The notes under the pieces are model-generated. The model ran no database searches. It saw nothing but the letters and a program-made list of their open reading frames with translations, and was not told the DNA's origin. The translations under genes were made by a program, and so were the position numbers. Below, in pieces: positions 17,427-24,167 of a stretch of DNA of 41,179 bases (position 1 is the first letter of the stretch; each line of letters opens with the position of its first letter). Origin of the DNA: Calothrix sp. MO_192.B10 (GTDB lineage Bacteria; Cyanobacteriota; Cyanobacteriia; Cyanobacteriales; Nostocaceae); assembly GCA_030065055.1 (NCBI GenBank), contig JASJDS010000064.1, positions 1-41,179 on the forward strand, read 5' to 3'.

Positions 17427-19253
17427 CTACACAAGAGTCCTGGGCGAGAGGCCGCAGACAACCCGCAGCCCGATGAAAGGGCTAACGTAGTCCGGGTAGA
17501 ACCTGTAGCGATGGGCACAGCGGCAGAATACAGGATAGTAGTACCACGAACCACCCCGCAGCACTCGATAACGATTATCATTATCACTGATCTCATTTTC
17601 TATCCATGCACTACCATCCGTAGGCGCATCTTCATAGTTGCTATGCCAATGGTCAAGACACCATTCCCAAACATTGCCATGCATATCGTACAAACCAAAG
17701 GCATTAGGTGTAAATTGCCCTACAGTCGTAGTTTGTTTCCGATATTCTCCTTTTGGTTCATCTGCATAGGTGGCTTTGGCATAATAATTTGCTAAATCAC
17801 CAGTAATAGTTTCCCCAAAATGAAATGGTGTAGTAGTACCAGCACGACAAGCATATTCCCATTCAGCTTCGCTTGGTAAACTGTATGTTCTGCCCGTATA
17901 TTGAGAAAGACGAGTACAAAACTCAACGGCATCGTACCAAGAAACTTGCTCTACAGGACGGTCATCTCCTTTGAAATTAGATGGTTCTGGTTCTATTTCC
18001 TGGTTTACCTGTCGTAATTGTGCCACAAATCGCCACTGTGCTTGAGTTATAGGATATTTGCTGATAAAAAAAGGTTGTACGGTTACTGTATGTTGTGGAC
18101 TCTCTCTGTTAAAGCGTTGTGGTTCATTTTCAGGAGAACCCATTTCAAAGTTTCCTCCAGGAATTGCTACCATTTCTATTCCCAGTGCTGTTGGTTCTGG
18201 TTGTAAATTATGTAGCTCCTGCTCAAGCTGGGAAGTTTCCTCTTCAATTTGTTCTAGCTGACTTTGTAATTGAAACCGATCTACACTAGGGCTTTCAAAA
18301 CGTAATTGTTCTAGCATTGCTTTACGTTGTTTCAATAATACGTTTAGTTCGTCCCTAAGTAATTCTTTTCCAACCTTTCTTGTCCCTCTAACATTACTTG
18401 TAGAATTTCCTTCTACCTCACCAAGAGACTCTACAAAATAAAATGCCTGTTTTGATTCAGTATTAGTTACTTTCCCGCGAGCATTTACCGTTACTACCTG
18501 CAACTCAAAAGATTGTAATTCTTCTTCAGGCTCACTGTCTGGGCTATTATCTAGACTAATAACCGCCACATCATACTCAAAAGGCTCCAGAGAAACCCCC
18601 AATGCTGCGGCTAGTTTCATCTCCTCATCTTGAATCGGTTCCCCATCCAGGGTATGCTGTGCCCATTTCAATAACAACGGCTGAAAACCCTTCTCCGATA
18701 ATAAATCGGCATAACTCTCTACTAACGCTGCCCATCTAATCCGCTCTTTCCCATCCGTAGAAGCTGTTAACCGTTGCAATTCTTCCTTAATAGCATTAAT
18801 TGCCTCTTCTGCATCTGGACTCAAGTATGCCAAAGCCGTCCACTGTGGACGCTCTCCGAAAACTAAAGCCCGGTGATTACCCTGCAACTGTAAGCGACTG
18901 GTAATATACTGGGACATAAAATTAGCCAAATCCTTGAGTCGCTGTTCCCCAAATTCATCACATAAATGACGCAGTAACTTATCCCTAGTTTTCCCTTCCA
19001 TCTCATATAAGTCATAGCCTACGGGTTGGCATAAACCTGATAACAGCACATCCGCCACTGCATACCAGGGACAATCCGGCATAAAATTCTCCCGCAAACA
19101 GTAGAGTAAATTTGAAGTGAGTGTTAGGGGAAAAGCAGCATGGTAGGCTAAAAATAGGGTCTTTTCTCCGTAGCATCTGGCAAAAACCCGAATGCGGCGA
19201 GTCGTTAAATCTTCTCTGTTGGGATTCTTTGCTGATGGAGATGTCCTTGCCAT
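17427..19253 (-). CDS. SUMF1-fold protein with N-terminal helical domain (possibly 3' part of a split gene)
   Basis: A 608-residue frame. Residues about 20-200 form a helical domain I do not recognise precisely (NLLYCLRENFMPDCPWYAVA, then ADVLLSGLC). It resembles the segment that follows the vWA domain in larger cyanobacterial proteins ending in an FGE domain. Residues about 235-275 look like a beta-rich segment, 300-350 form a coiled coil (QSQLEQIEEETSQLEQELHN), and 355-608 are an FGE-sulfatase domain (MVAIPGGNFEMGSPENEPQR, KYPITQAQW, WYDAVEFCTRLSQ, HGNVWEWCLDHW, FIGLRVVCG). In GGSWYYYPVFCRC the first FGE cysteine is missing. The first 49 bases overlap the vWA gene in another frame, and RVFARC follows naturally on the vWA protein's last residues (RIPTEKI). 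A frameshift is therefore likely. Confidence 0.75.
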   Translation of the reverse strand: MARTSPSAKNPNREDLTTRRIRVFARCYGEKTLFLAYHAAFPLTLTSNLLYCLRENFMPDCPWYAVADVLLSGLCQPVGYDLYEMEGKTRDKLLRHLCDEFGEQRLKDLANFMSQYITSRLQLQGNHRALVFGERPQWTALAYLSPDAEEAINAIKEELQRLTASTDGKERIRWAALVESYADLLSEKGFQPLLLKWAQHTLDGEPIQDEEMKLAAALGVSLEPFEYDVAVISLDNSPDSEPEEELQSFELQVVTVNARGKVTNTESKQAFYFVESLGEVEGNSTSNVRGTRKVGKELLRDELNVLLKQRKAMLEQLRFESPSVDRFQLQSQLEQIEEETSQLEQELHNLQPEPTALGIEMVAIPGGNFEMGSPENEPQRFNRESPQHTVTVQPFFISKYPITQAQWRFVAQLRQVNQEIEPEPSNFKGDDRPVEQVSWYDAVEFCTRLSQYTGRTYSLPSEAEWEYACRAGTTTPFHFGETITGDLANYYAKATYADEPKGEYRKQTTTVGQFTPNAFGLYDMHGNVWEWCLDHWHSNYEDAPTDGSAWIENEISDNDNRYRVLRGGSWYYYPVFCRCAHRYRFYPDYVSPFIGLRVVCGLSPRTLV

Positions 19254-20347
19254 GTTTGAATTAAAATTTCCTGGGGATTTTCTCTTGTCGCGGTTTGTAA
19301 ACTAGTAGGCTCATACGTTAACATTTTGCCATGTAATATCCCATCAATTGTCCAAGCTGAGGTTTGTTCCCATCGTTGGGGTGGCAGAGGATTTAACCAA
19401 ATTAGTTGGCGAATACAGGGGGATAATGCTGTCAAAAACTTGGATATGCCCTCAATGCGTTCTTGGCTGTAAGTGTTGGTTGCTGCTCCGCCATCGCTGA
19501 AAATTAGGGCGATTGTCCGGTTTCTATGTAATTTTGGCAACAGATTACTGAGTGGTTCCGCTTGGGAAGGGCAATACCAATGGTAAACATATTCCCCCGG
19601 ATAGTTGGTAAAGCGATAGATTTGGGCAGGGGTAATTCTAGATTCTGTAATTGCTTGAATAAAGGGTCTAAAAGCAGGGAAAAATGGCACCATTGCCGGA
19701 CTATCATCAATTAACAGCAACAGTTCAGTTCGGCGGATTCTTACTGGACGCATTACCACATCAGTAAAAAGTCCTTCCCGTTCAATTTGGTAAAGGGTTG
19801 CTTCAATATCCAATTCATAGTCCCAACAAATCCGTACTGGTTTTCGTAGCAAACGCCAAGCTACTTGCACATCTTGCAATTTAATGGGGAAGTCTGTGGG
19901 GATAAAATGAAAATTCTTCCTAGCATCCTCAAAGTCTGTGGAGGTTGACAGATTTTGCATAGCCACGGGAACTTGCACTTCACCCATTGTTTGATTTGAT
20001 GGAGATTGTCGCCTCCTGGGTGGAATTTTGGGTAAATTCGCCGGTGGTTTTACAGAATCGGTGGAGCTAGTTTTTGTGGCTTTTGGGGTTGGTGGTGTGG
20101 GCATCTTGGCGTGATGCTGCTGGATATAGTTGTCAAAGATGCGCTCAAAAACACTGGCATCATAATTAGGACTGGGTTTAACCCACAATAATCGGCATAC
20201 CCGCTTGATATCTTCCCATCCACCTAAACCATACCCCCGAGTAACTGCTTGTCGCAATAACTCATACTGTTCCAGGGTTAGAGCCATTCCAGCTGTTCGT
20301 AACTCTTGAAATAGGTCTAATAATAATGAGTCGAGTGGTACTGCCAT
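19205..20347 (-). CDS. vWA-like protein with SAV_2336-type N-terminal domain
   Basis: A 380-residue protein from ATG 20347; an in-frame extension to 20431 is only REP repeat sequence. Residues 5-60 (LDSLLLDLFQELRTAGMALT, YGLGGWEDIKRVCRLLWVKP) form a small helical domain like the SAV_2336 N-terminal domain. A proline-rich linker follows (about 85-120). The rest is a vWA-like domain with LLLLIDDSPAMVPF near residue 210, where the usual DxSxS metal site reads DxSxA, and IALIFSDGGAATNT further on. In vWA/MoxR systems such proteins partner the AAA ATPase encoded next to them. The C-terminus overlaps the 608-residue SUMF1-fold frame by 49 bases and the two may once have been one gene. Confidence 0.72.
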   Translation of the reverse strand: MAVPLDSLLLDLFQELRTAGMALTLEQYELLRQAVTRGYGLGGWEDIKRVCRLLWVKPSPNYDASVFERIFDNYIQQHHAKMPTPPTPKATKTSSTDSVKPPANLPKIPPRRRQSPSNQTMGEVQVPVAMQNLSTSTDFEDARKNFHFIPTDFPIKLQDVQVAWRLLRKPVRICWDYELDIEATLYQIEREGLFTDVVMRPVRIRRTELLLLIDDSPAMVPFFPAFRPFIQAITESRITPAQIYRFTNYPGEYVYHWYCPSQAEPLSNLLPKLHRNRTIALIFSDGGAATNTYSQERIEGISKFLTALSPCIRQLIWLNPLPPQRWEQTSAWTIDGILHGKMLTYEPTSLQTATRENPQEILIQTWQGHLHQQRIPTEKI

Positions 20348-20375
20348 GTTTGGGGTGAGGATATTTTGGAATTTA

Positions 20376-20502
20376 GGGCGGGGAAAATCAACAAAGGGCG
20401 GGGAAACCCAACAGAGGGCGGAGAAACCCAACAGAGGGCGGGGAAACCCAACAGAGGGCGGGGAAACCCAACAGAGGGCGGGGAAACCCCGCCCCTACGG
20501 GT
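20376..20502 (+). repeat. REP half-site array 1 (20-bp units) capped by full REP
   Basis: Five 20-bp units of the form GGGCGGGGAAACCCAACAGA (the first reads GGGCGGGGAAAATCAACAAA, the third has one change) run from 20376 to 20475. They are followed by one full palindrome, GGGCGGGGAAACCCCGCCCC, then TACGGG. The array lies just upstream of the vWA gene start, between it and the RAYT. Confidence 0.85.
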
Positions 20503-20557
20503 TAATTATGTGTTGCATTAGTTTTCAAATTTTGATGTGGTGGGGTGTTTGGGGATT

Positions 20558-20730
20558 TAGGGCGGAGAAACCAACCATTAAAAGGGCGGGGAAACCAACC
20601 ATTAAAAGGGCGGGGAAACCAACCATTAAAAGGGCGGGGAAACCAACCATTAAAAGGGCGGGGAAACCAACCATTAAAAGGGCGGGGAAACCAACCATTA
20701 AAAGGGCGGGGAAACCCCGCCCCTACGGGG
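20558..20730 (+). repeat. REP half-site array 2 (24-bp units) capped by full REP
   Basis: One GGGCGGAGAAA unit leads into six 24-bp units, CCAACCATTAAAAGGGCGGG followed by GAAA (20571-20714), and then a full palindrome ending CCCCGCCCCTAC. The spacer CCAACCATTAAAA is unique to this array. The 3' end of the RAYT coding frame runs into it. Confidence 0.85.
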
Positions 20731-21510
20731 GTTATACAAATCTTTGTTCCAACGCTGGGGATTGGTGGCAATGTATTGACGCATTATATGTAATGCTTTC
20801 TCTGTGCGAATAATGCGATCATAAAAATTCCGTTGCCATATCCTTTGTCCGGGAGTTTCATCAATTTGATTAATGATTTTGGTTGTTCGGTATTTATAAT
20901 ATGCAACAATTTGTCCCAAAGTGGTTTTCCCCTTCCGTAGGGGCGGGGTTTCCCCGCCCATTGTTGGGGTTTCCCCGCCCATTGTTGGGGTTTCCCCGCC
21001 CATTGCTGGGGTTTCCCCGCCCATTGTTGGGGTTTCCCCGCCCATTATTGGGGTTTCTCCGCCCATTGTTGAGGTTTCTCCGCCCATTGTTGAGGTTTCT
21101 CCGCCCATTGTTGAGGTTTCCCCGCCCATTGTTGAGGTTTCCCCGCCCATTATTGGGGTTTTCCCCTTCCGTAGGGGCGGGGTTTCCCCGCCCATTATTG
21201 GGGTTTCCCCGCCCATTGTTGGGTTTTCAGCAATATTTTTATCCCCAATGAAGATAATGCCGTGGATATGATTGGGCATAAGGATAAATTGATCTAATTC
21301 AACATTGGGAAAATGGTGGGAAATTTCTAGCCAAAATACAGACGCAATCATACCCCGAACAGTAAATTGAATTTCCCCATTTATCAATTCACCTAAATTG
21401 CATTCCTTGTGCTGGGTGCAGATGGTAATAAAATATGCTCCTGGTTGTGAATAATCATATTCCCGCAGACGAATTGATTGGCGATTGTAAATATAGGGGT
21501 TGTATTTCAC
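20698..21510 (-). CDS. REP-associated tyrosine transposase (RAYT, Y1/HUH family) with internal REP array
   Basis: A Y1-type transposase of the TnpA_REP/IS200-like fold. From GTG 21510 the product begins VKYNPYIYNRQSIRLREYDY and continues YSQPGAYFITICTQHK, the usual RAYT opening. The HUH motif is in LMPNHIHGIIFI. The C-terminal core has KYRTTKIINQIDETPGQRIW and QRNFYDRIIRTEKALH; the catalytic tyrosine is one of the tyrosines there, not assigned. Between GDKNIAENP and TLGQIVAYYKYR, where relatives have a short variable loop, about 95 residues are repeats of GGETPxM encoded by a 21-bp REP array. All inserted lengths are multiples of three, so the frame stays open. The last nine residues (RRGGVSPPF) also come from a REP. 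GTG 21510 is preferred over TTG 21570 because homology starts there. It probably processes the GGGCGGGG REP family. Confidence 0.85.
   Translation of the reverse strand: MKYNPYIYNRQSIRLREYDYSQPGAYFITICTQHKECNLGELINGEIQFTVRGMIASVFWLEISHHFPNVELDQFILMPNHIHGIIFIGDKNIAENPTMGGETPIMGGETPPLRKGKTPIMGGETSTMGGETSTMGGETSTMGGETSTMGGETPIMGGETPTMGGETPAMGGETPTMGGETPTMGGETPPLRKGKTTLGQIVAYYKYRTTKIINQIDETPGQRIWQRNFYDRIIRTEKALHIMRQYIATNPQRWNKDLYNPRRGGVSPPF
20937..21215 (-). repeat. In-frame REP half-site array inside the RAYT gene (21-bp units)
   Basis: Read on the minus strand, 21-bp half-site units TGGGCGGGGAAACCCCAACA + A are followed by full REP palindromes. Nine consecutive 21-bp units occupy 20961-21149, with variants (CTCCGCCC, TTGAGG, TTATTG, TTGCTG). 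One full REP lies at 20937-20959 and another at 21171-21193, the latter within a 45-bp variant unit, with one more 21-bp unit at 21195-21215. Each unit adds seven residues to the transposase. Confidence 0.88.
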
Positions 21511-21649
21511 TATAGATGCAGAATTATGGAGTAATGGGGTGCGGAATGTGATATCAATTTGAAAAAACAATGGGACACATTAGAAGGGGTGGGAAACCCA
21601 AAAAAGCGATCGCATCAAAAGGGTAATAAAAACCAAATGGGCAACAACC

Positions 21650-21787
21650 CAAAGGGCGGGTTAACCGCTTTGCGGAAGTCAAAAGTCAAAAGTCAAAAGT
21701 CAAAAGTCAACCCAACAAAGGGCGGGTCAACCCAACCAAGGGCGGGTCAACCCAACAAAACAAAGGGCGGGGAAACCCCGCCCCTAC
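21650..21787 (+). repeat. REP half-site array 3 with GTCAAAA heptads, capped by full REP
   Basis: Diverged half-sites (GGGCGGGTTAACC, GGGCGGGTCAACCCAACCAA, GGGCGGGTCAACCCAACAAA) are interrupted by four perfect GTCAAAA heptads (21678-21705) and end in a full palindrome GGGCGGGGAAACCCCGCCCC + TAC (21765-21787). It lies between the RAYT 5' side and the 3' end of the MoxR pseudogene. Confidence 0.8.
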
Positions 21788-21827
21788 ATCTGTTGTAAAC
21801 ATTTTTTTATTTGGTGTCAGCTTGACA

Positions 21828-22859
21828 TCAATTGCTTTTTCTTTCCCGGAACAAATCTTGGTCTTGCTTGGTTTTCAATAATGTTCCTAATAAGGGTAAT
21901 TTGTTCGATAAATCTTCCAAATCCTTTAATGCTTGGCTAATATCCTCTCTCTTTAAAAGAGCAGTGAGAAACTCGATAAATTCACTGGTTCCTGGTGGTC
22001 TACTTCCAGGGATATTTTCTAATGTTTCACGAATTTTATAGAAGCGGTCTATTGCTTGATTAACTAATTTTCGTTTATCTTTTTTAAATTCACCGAATCG
22101 GATATTTATAATTTTCTGTAATTCACCTTTCTTTTGGTCTGGAAATTTGACAAAAAAGTACAGGCAGCGACGAAGGAAAGGTTCTGGTAACGGCTTTTCA
22201 CGATTGCTAGTAATAAAAACAATTGGTTTGTGCTTGGGAGTAGGAAAAGATTCTCCTGTTTCTGGTACTTCAAAACGCAATTCTTCTAACTCAAGTAATA
22301 AATCATTAGCAAAATCACTGTCGGCTTTGTCAATTTCATCAATCAATAAAATAGGACGATAATCATGTTATTGTAATGCTTTACCTAGCTCTCCAAATTT
22401 GCGATAATTTCTCTTATCTTGCAATCTATTTTTTAAATCTCCAGTTTCTACAATCCCTAGAAAATCTTGCAATCGTTGGGGGTCGGTTCCCATTAATTGA
22501 GCATCACGCAATCTAGCAATTGCATCATAACTGTAAAGTCCATCACGGGCGCGGGTAGTAGATTTAATATTCCAAATATAGTAATCCCACCACTTTTGTT
22601 CTTCCTGGTTATTCTGCTGATTTTGCAGGTATTTTTGGGTAAACTCATAGGCAACTGCACTAGCCAAATGAGTTTTACCACAACCTGGTTCCCCTTCTAA
22701 TAGTAATGGCCGCTCCAGTGCGATCGCTAAGTTAACCGCCTCTTTTAAATCATCACTGGGTAAATAGGGATAATATATTCGTTTCTTAGGGTCTTCAGTC
22801 CCAGTTTCAGGTTGATAATCTCCCGTATATTGATAATTTATTTCTTGATTATTGCTCAT
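21828..22859 (-). pseudogene. MoxR-type AAA+ ATPase interrupted by an in-frame stop
   Basis: Two collinear pieces in one frame encode a 343-residue AAA+ ATPase. Start ATG 22859 overlaps the stop of an upstream gene (TAATG). Piece one has Walker A LLLEGEPGCGKTHLA and ends LGKALQ; codon 164 is TAA (22370-22368). The next codons read HDYRPILLIDEIDKAD, the Walker B region, with no frame change. Further on are the sensor-1 segment PIVFITSNREKPLP and the arginine finger region FLRRCLYFFVKFP. One base change from Tyr, Gln, Lys or Glu could create the stop. MoxR ATPases work with vWA proteins as chaperone-like remodelers, and a vWA protein lies downstream beyond the RAYT. Reinitiation at TTG 22346 would give a piece lacking Walker A. 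Confidence 0.85.
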
Positions 22860-22911
22860 TATACTAACTTCCAATAGCGTTCAATTTCTGTAATATCATC
22901 TTCAATTTGGA
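22859..22911 (-). pseudogene. 3' end of an upstream gene, cut off by a tnpB fragment
   Basis: On the minus strand the codons before the ATPase read QIEDDITEIERYWKLV and end in TAA overlapping the ATPase ATG. This acidic/aromatic tail looks like genuine protein and the TAATG overlap implies an operon partner. On the other side, from 22915, the DNA matches a tnpB 3' end on the plus strand. The main body of the gene is not found in the window. Its identity cannot be told from 16 residues. Confidence 0.55.
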
Positions 22912-22914
22912 GGC

Positions 22915-23079
22915 AATGCAGCAATAAATATTAGAGCAGAGGGAATCAGAATGCTAAAGGCGGAAGGTTCAGCCGTCTCTGCTGTAGGAGGGGAAGTAAG
23001 ACCAAAGATGGGGCGAAAGTCTCATCTAAGGCATTCGCCTATGAGTACAGAAGCCCCGTCCGCCTATGCGGCGGGGTAG
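22915..23079 (+). pseudogene. tnpB (IS200/IS605-type) C-terminal remnant
   Basis: An open segment of 54 codons reads NAAINIRAEGIRMLKAEG, then SAVSAVGGEVRPKMGRKSHL and RHSPMSTEAPSA, ending in TAG. The NAAIN-x-R-x-EG motif and the RKS-LRHSP tail are characteristic of the end of cyanobacterial TnpB proteins. Everything upstream (RuvC core, zinc finger) is missing. The right-end hairpin of the element follows immediately and overlaps the last codons. Confidence 0.75.
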
Positions 23080-23086
23080 TTCACCA
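23050..23086 (+). mobile_element. IS200/IS605-type right-end hairpin
   Basis: GAAGCCCCGTCCGCCTATGC followed by GGCGGGGTAGTTCACC forms a stem CCCCG-T-CCGC/GCGG-CGGGG with a CTAT loop and one bulge. It overlaps the last codons of the tnpB remnant, as in complete elements, where this region is also the 3' part of the guide (omega) RNA. Confidence 0.65.
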
Positions 23087-23685
23087 CCCTGCCCCGGAAC
23101 CAATAGGGGTACAAGCCCCCACCAATTACCCTACACCCTACACCCCATACCCCACACCCTTCTTGTTGACCCAACTTTAACTCATGGCGATCGCATCTAC
23201 TAGTTTCCTTAATTTCATTGGCAAAGATTTCTGAGAATTAAGAATATTTTTGTAATTCTTATCATTCCTGGAATTTTTCCTCACCAATTCCACAGAGTTT
23301 CCACAGGTAATTTGTAGTTTTCCACAAGCAATTTACGTTGTTACAAGCCCTTGGTGTTTGCTTGGGGATTTTGTTCCCTGAGGCACATAAAACTTACAAG
23401 ACTGAGTTTAAGTTAAGTTATGTAACAAAAAACAGGCTGAAAACCTTATGATTTCGTAAATATTTTTTTAAGATAAAGTTATTTGTTACATTTCGCAGCA
23501 TTGACAAACCCACCCCCTTTTAGCGCACAATAATGCGGCTTGCTTTTTTTGTCCATTGAGCAGCTGTGTAAAATTACCAAAGCTTTTGCGATAGATTGTC
23601 GTAATTGTCAAGGAGTTTGTGTCGCCGCCCGGACTTCACCATAAGCAAGATTTACCCATTGATGGAGTTCCAAGGAGAAAAGTGC
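23087..23685. other. Intergenic region between tnpB remnant and DUF2811 gene
   Basis: No gene is seen. It has CCCTACACC-type short repeats (23130-23160), a HIP1 site near 23190, three TTCCACA sites at 23288-23326, and a long AT-rich stretch at 23400-23500. It should include the DUF2811 promoter. Confidence 0.45.
23288..23326 (+). promoter_or_regulatory. Three phased DnaA-box-like sites
   Basis: TTCCACA occurs at 23288-23294, 23299-23305 and 23320-23326 on the same strand. The contexts are CAATTCCACAG, AGTTTCCACAGG and GTTTTCCACAAG; the third is a perfect TTTTCCACA, a DnaA box known from cyanobacteria. Spacings of 11 and 21 bases put them on one DNA face. An AT-rich tract follows. A regulatory or replication-related DnaA site is possible; chance is not excluded. 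Confidence 0.4.
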
Positions 23686-23883
23686 ATGAACCCAACAGTA
23701 AGCATCTTTACCGAAATCCCCGAAACACTCCACGAATCGCTAAATAGCTACTTAGCAGCACACCCCGATTGGGATCAAAATAGGGTGTTAACAGCAGCTT
23801 TATCCTTATTTTTACTACAAAATGGAGATAGCGATCGCCGCGCAGCCCGAGTTTATCTGGAAACATTGTTTCATCATTGCTAA
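23686..23883 (+). CDS. DUF2811 domain-containing small protein
   Basis: A 65-residue cyanobacterial protein with the DUF2811 pattern: VSIFTEIPETLHESLNSYLA, then HPDWDQNRVLTAALSLFLLQ, then GDSDRRAARVYLETLF. ATG 23686 is chosen because AAGGAG (23672-23677) lies 8 bases upstream and homology begins there; an in-frame ATG at 23662 and an upstream extension are unlikely. The helix-rich fold with a conserved DWDQ-RV motif loosely resembles ribbon-helix-helix or antitoxin-like proteins, but no function is established to my knowledge. Confidence 0.85.
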   Translation: MNPTVSIFTEIPETLHESLNSYLAAHPDWDQNRVLTAALSLFLLQNGDSDRRAARVYLETLFHHC

Positions 23884-24167
23884 GTATAAATTCGCCCCAG
23901 AGGTACCAGTTAAAAAATAATACAAATATACTATTAAGTATCCACTAGTTTTTCTTGCTGGTATTGGAGAGTAAAAATTGTTTTCATAAATGATTAGGGA
24001 CACTACAAAAATAGTGCCCCTACATTTTTGTCTTTTTTGCTATAAGAAAATATGTTAGAAATAAAAACACTTCTTCCCCACTCTTAACTCCTAACTTGAG
24101 GGCGCAAGCGTTGCGCCCCTACTCCGCGCCTCCTAACTCCTAACTATTTTCCCAACACTAACTATCA
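23884..24167. other. Intergenic repeats before the aminopeptidase gene
   Basis: Contains an imperfect palindrome, TAGGGACACTA-CAAAAA-TAGTGCCCCTA (about 23996-24022), a GGGCGCAAGCGTTGCGCCC palindrome near 24099-24117 related to the REP-like unit at 15263, and CTAACTC-type heptads. No gene is seen. Confidence 0.5.

Noticed and set aside
17201-17596. 131-residue minus-strand frame
   Set aside because: Out-of-frame reading of the SUMF1-fold gene end plus GC-rich repeats.
20348-20431. N-terminal extension of the vWA protein (28 residues)
   Set aside because: It is translated REP half-site array 1; protein homology starts at ATG 20347.
20502-20813. Repeat proteins (RAGKPTIK-type or FPRPFNGW-type)
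   Set aside because: Frames of the 24-bp REP array with no nonrepetitive coding part; open only because 24 is a multiple of three.
20883-21271. Long plus-strand frames rich in Pro, Phe and Gly repeats
   Set aside because: They are the antisense reading of the in-gene REP array; the minus-strand RAYT explains the region.
20376-21787. CRISPR array
   Set aside because: Units are contiguous 20-24 bp tandem repeats with identical spacers and palindromic REP caps, not repeats with unique 30-40 bp spacers, and no cas genes are present.
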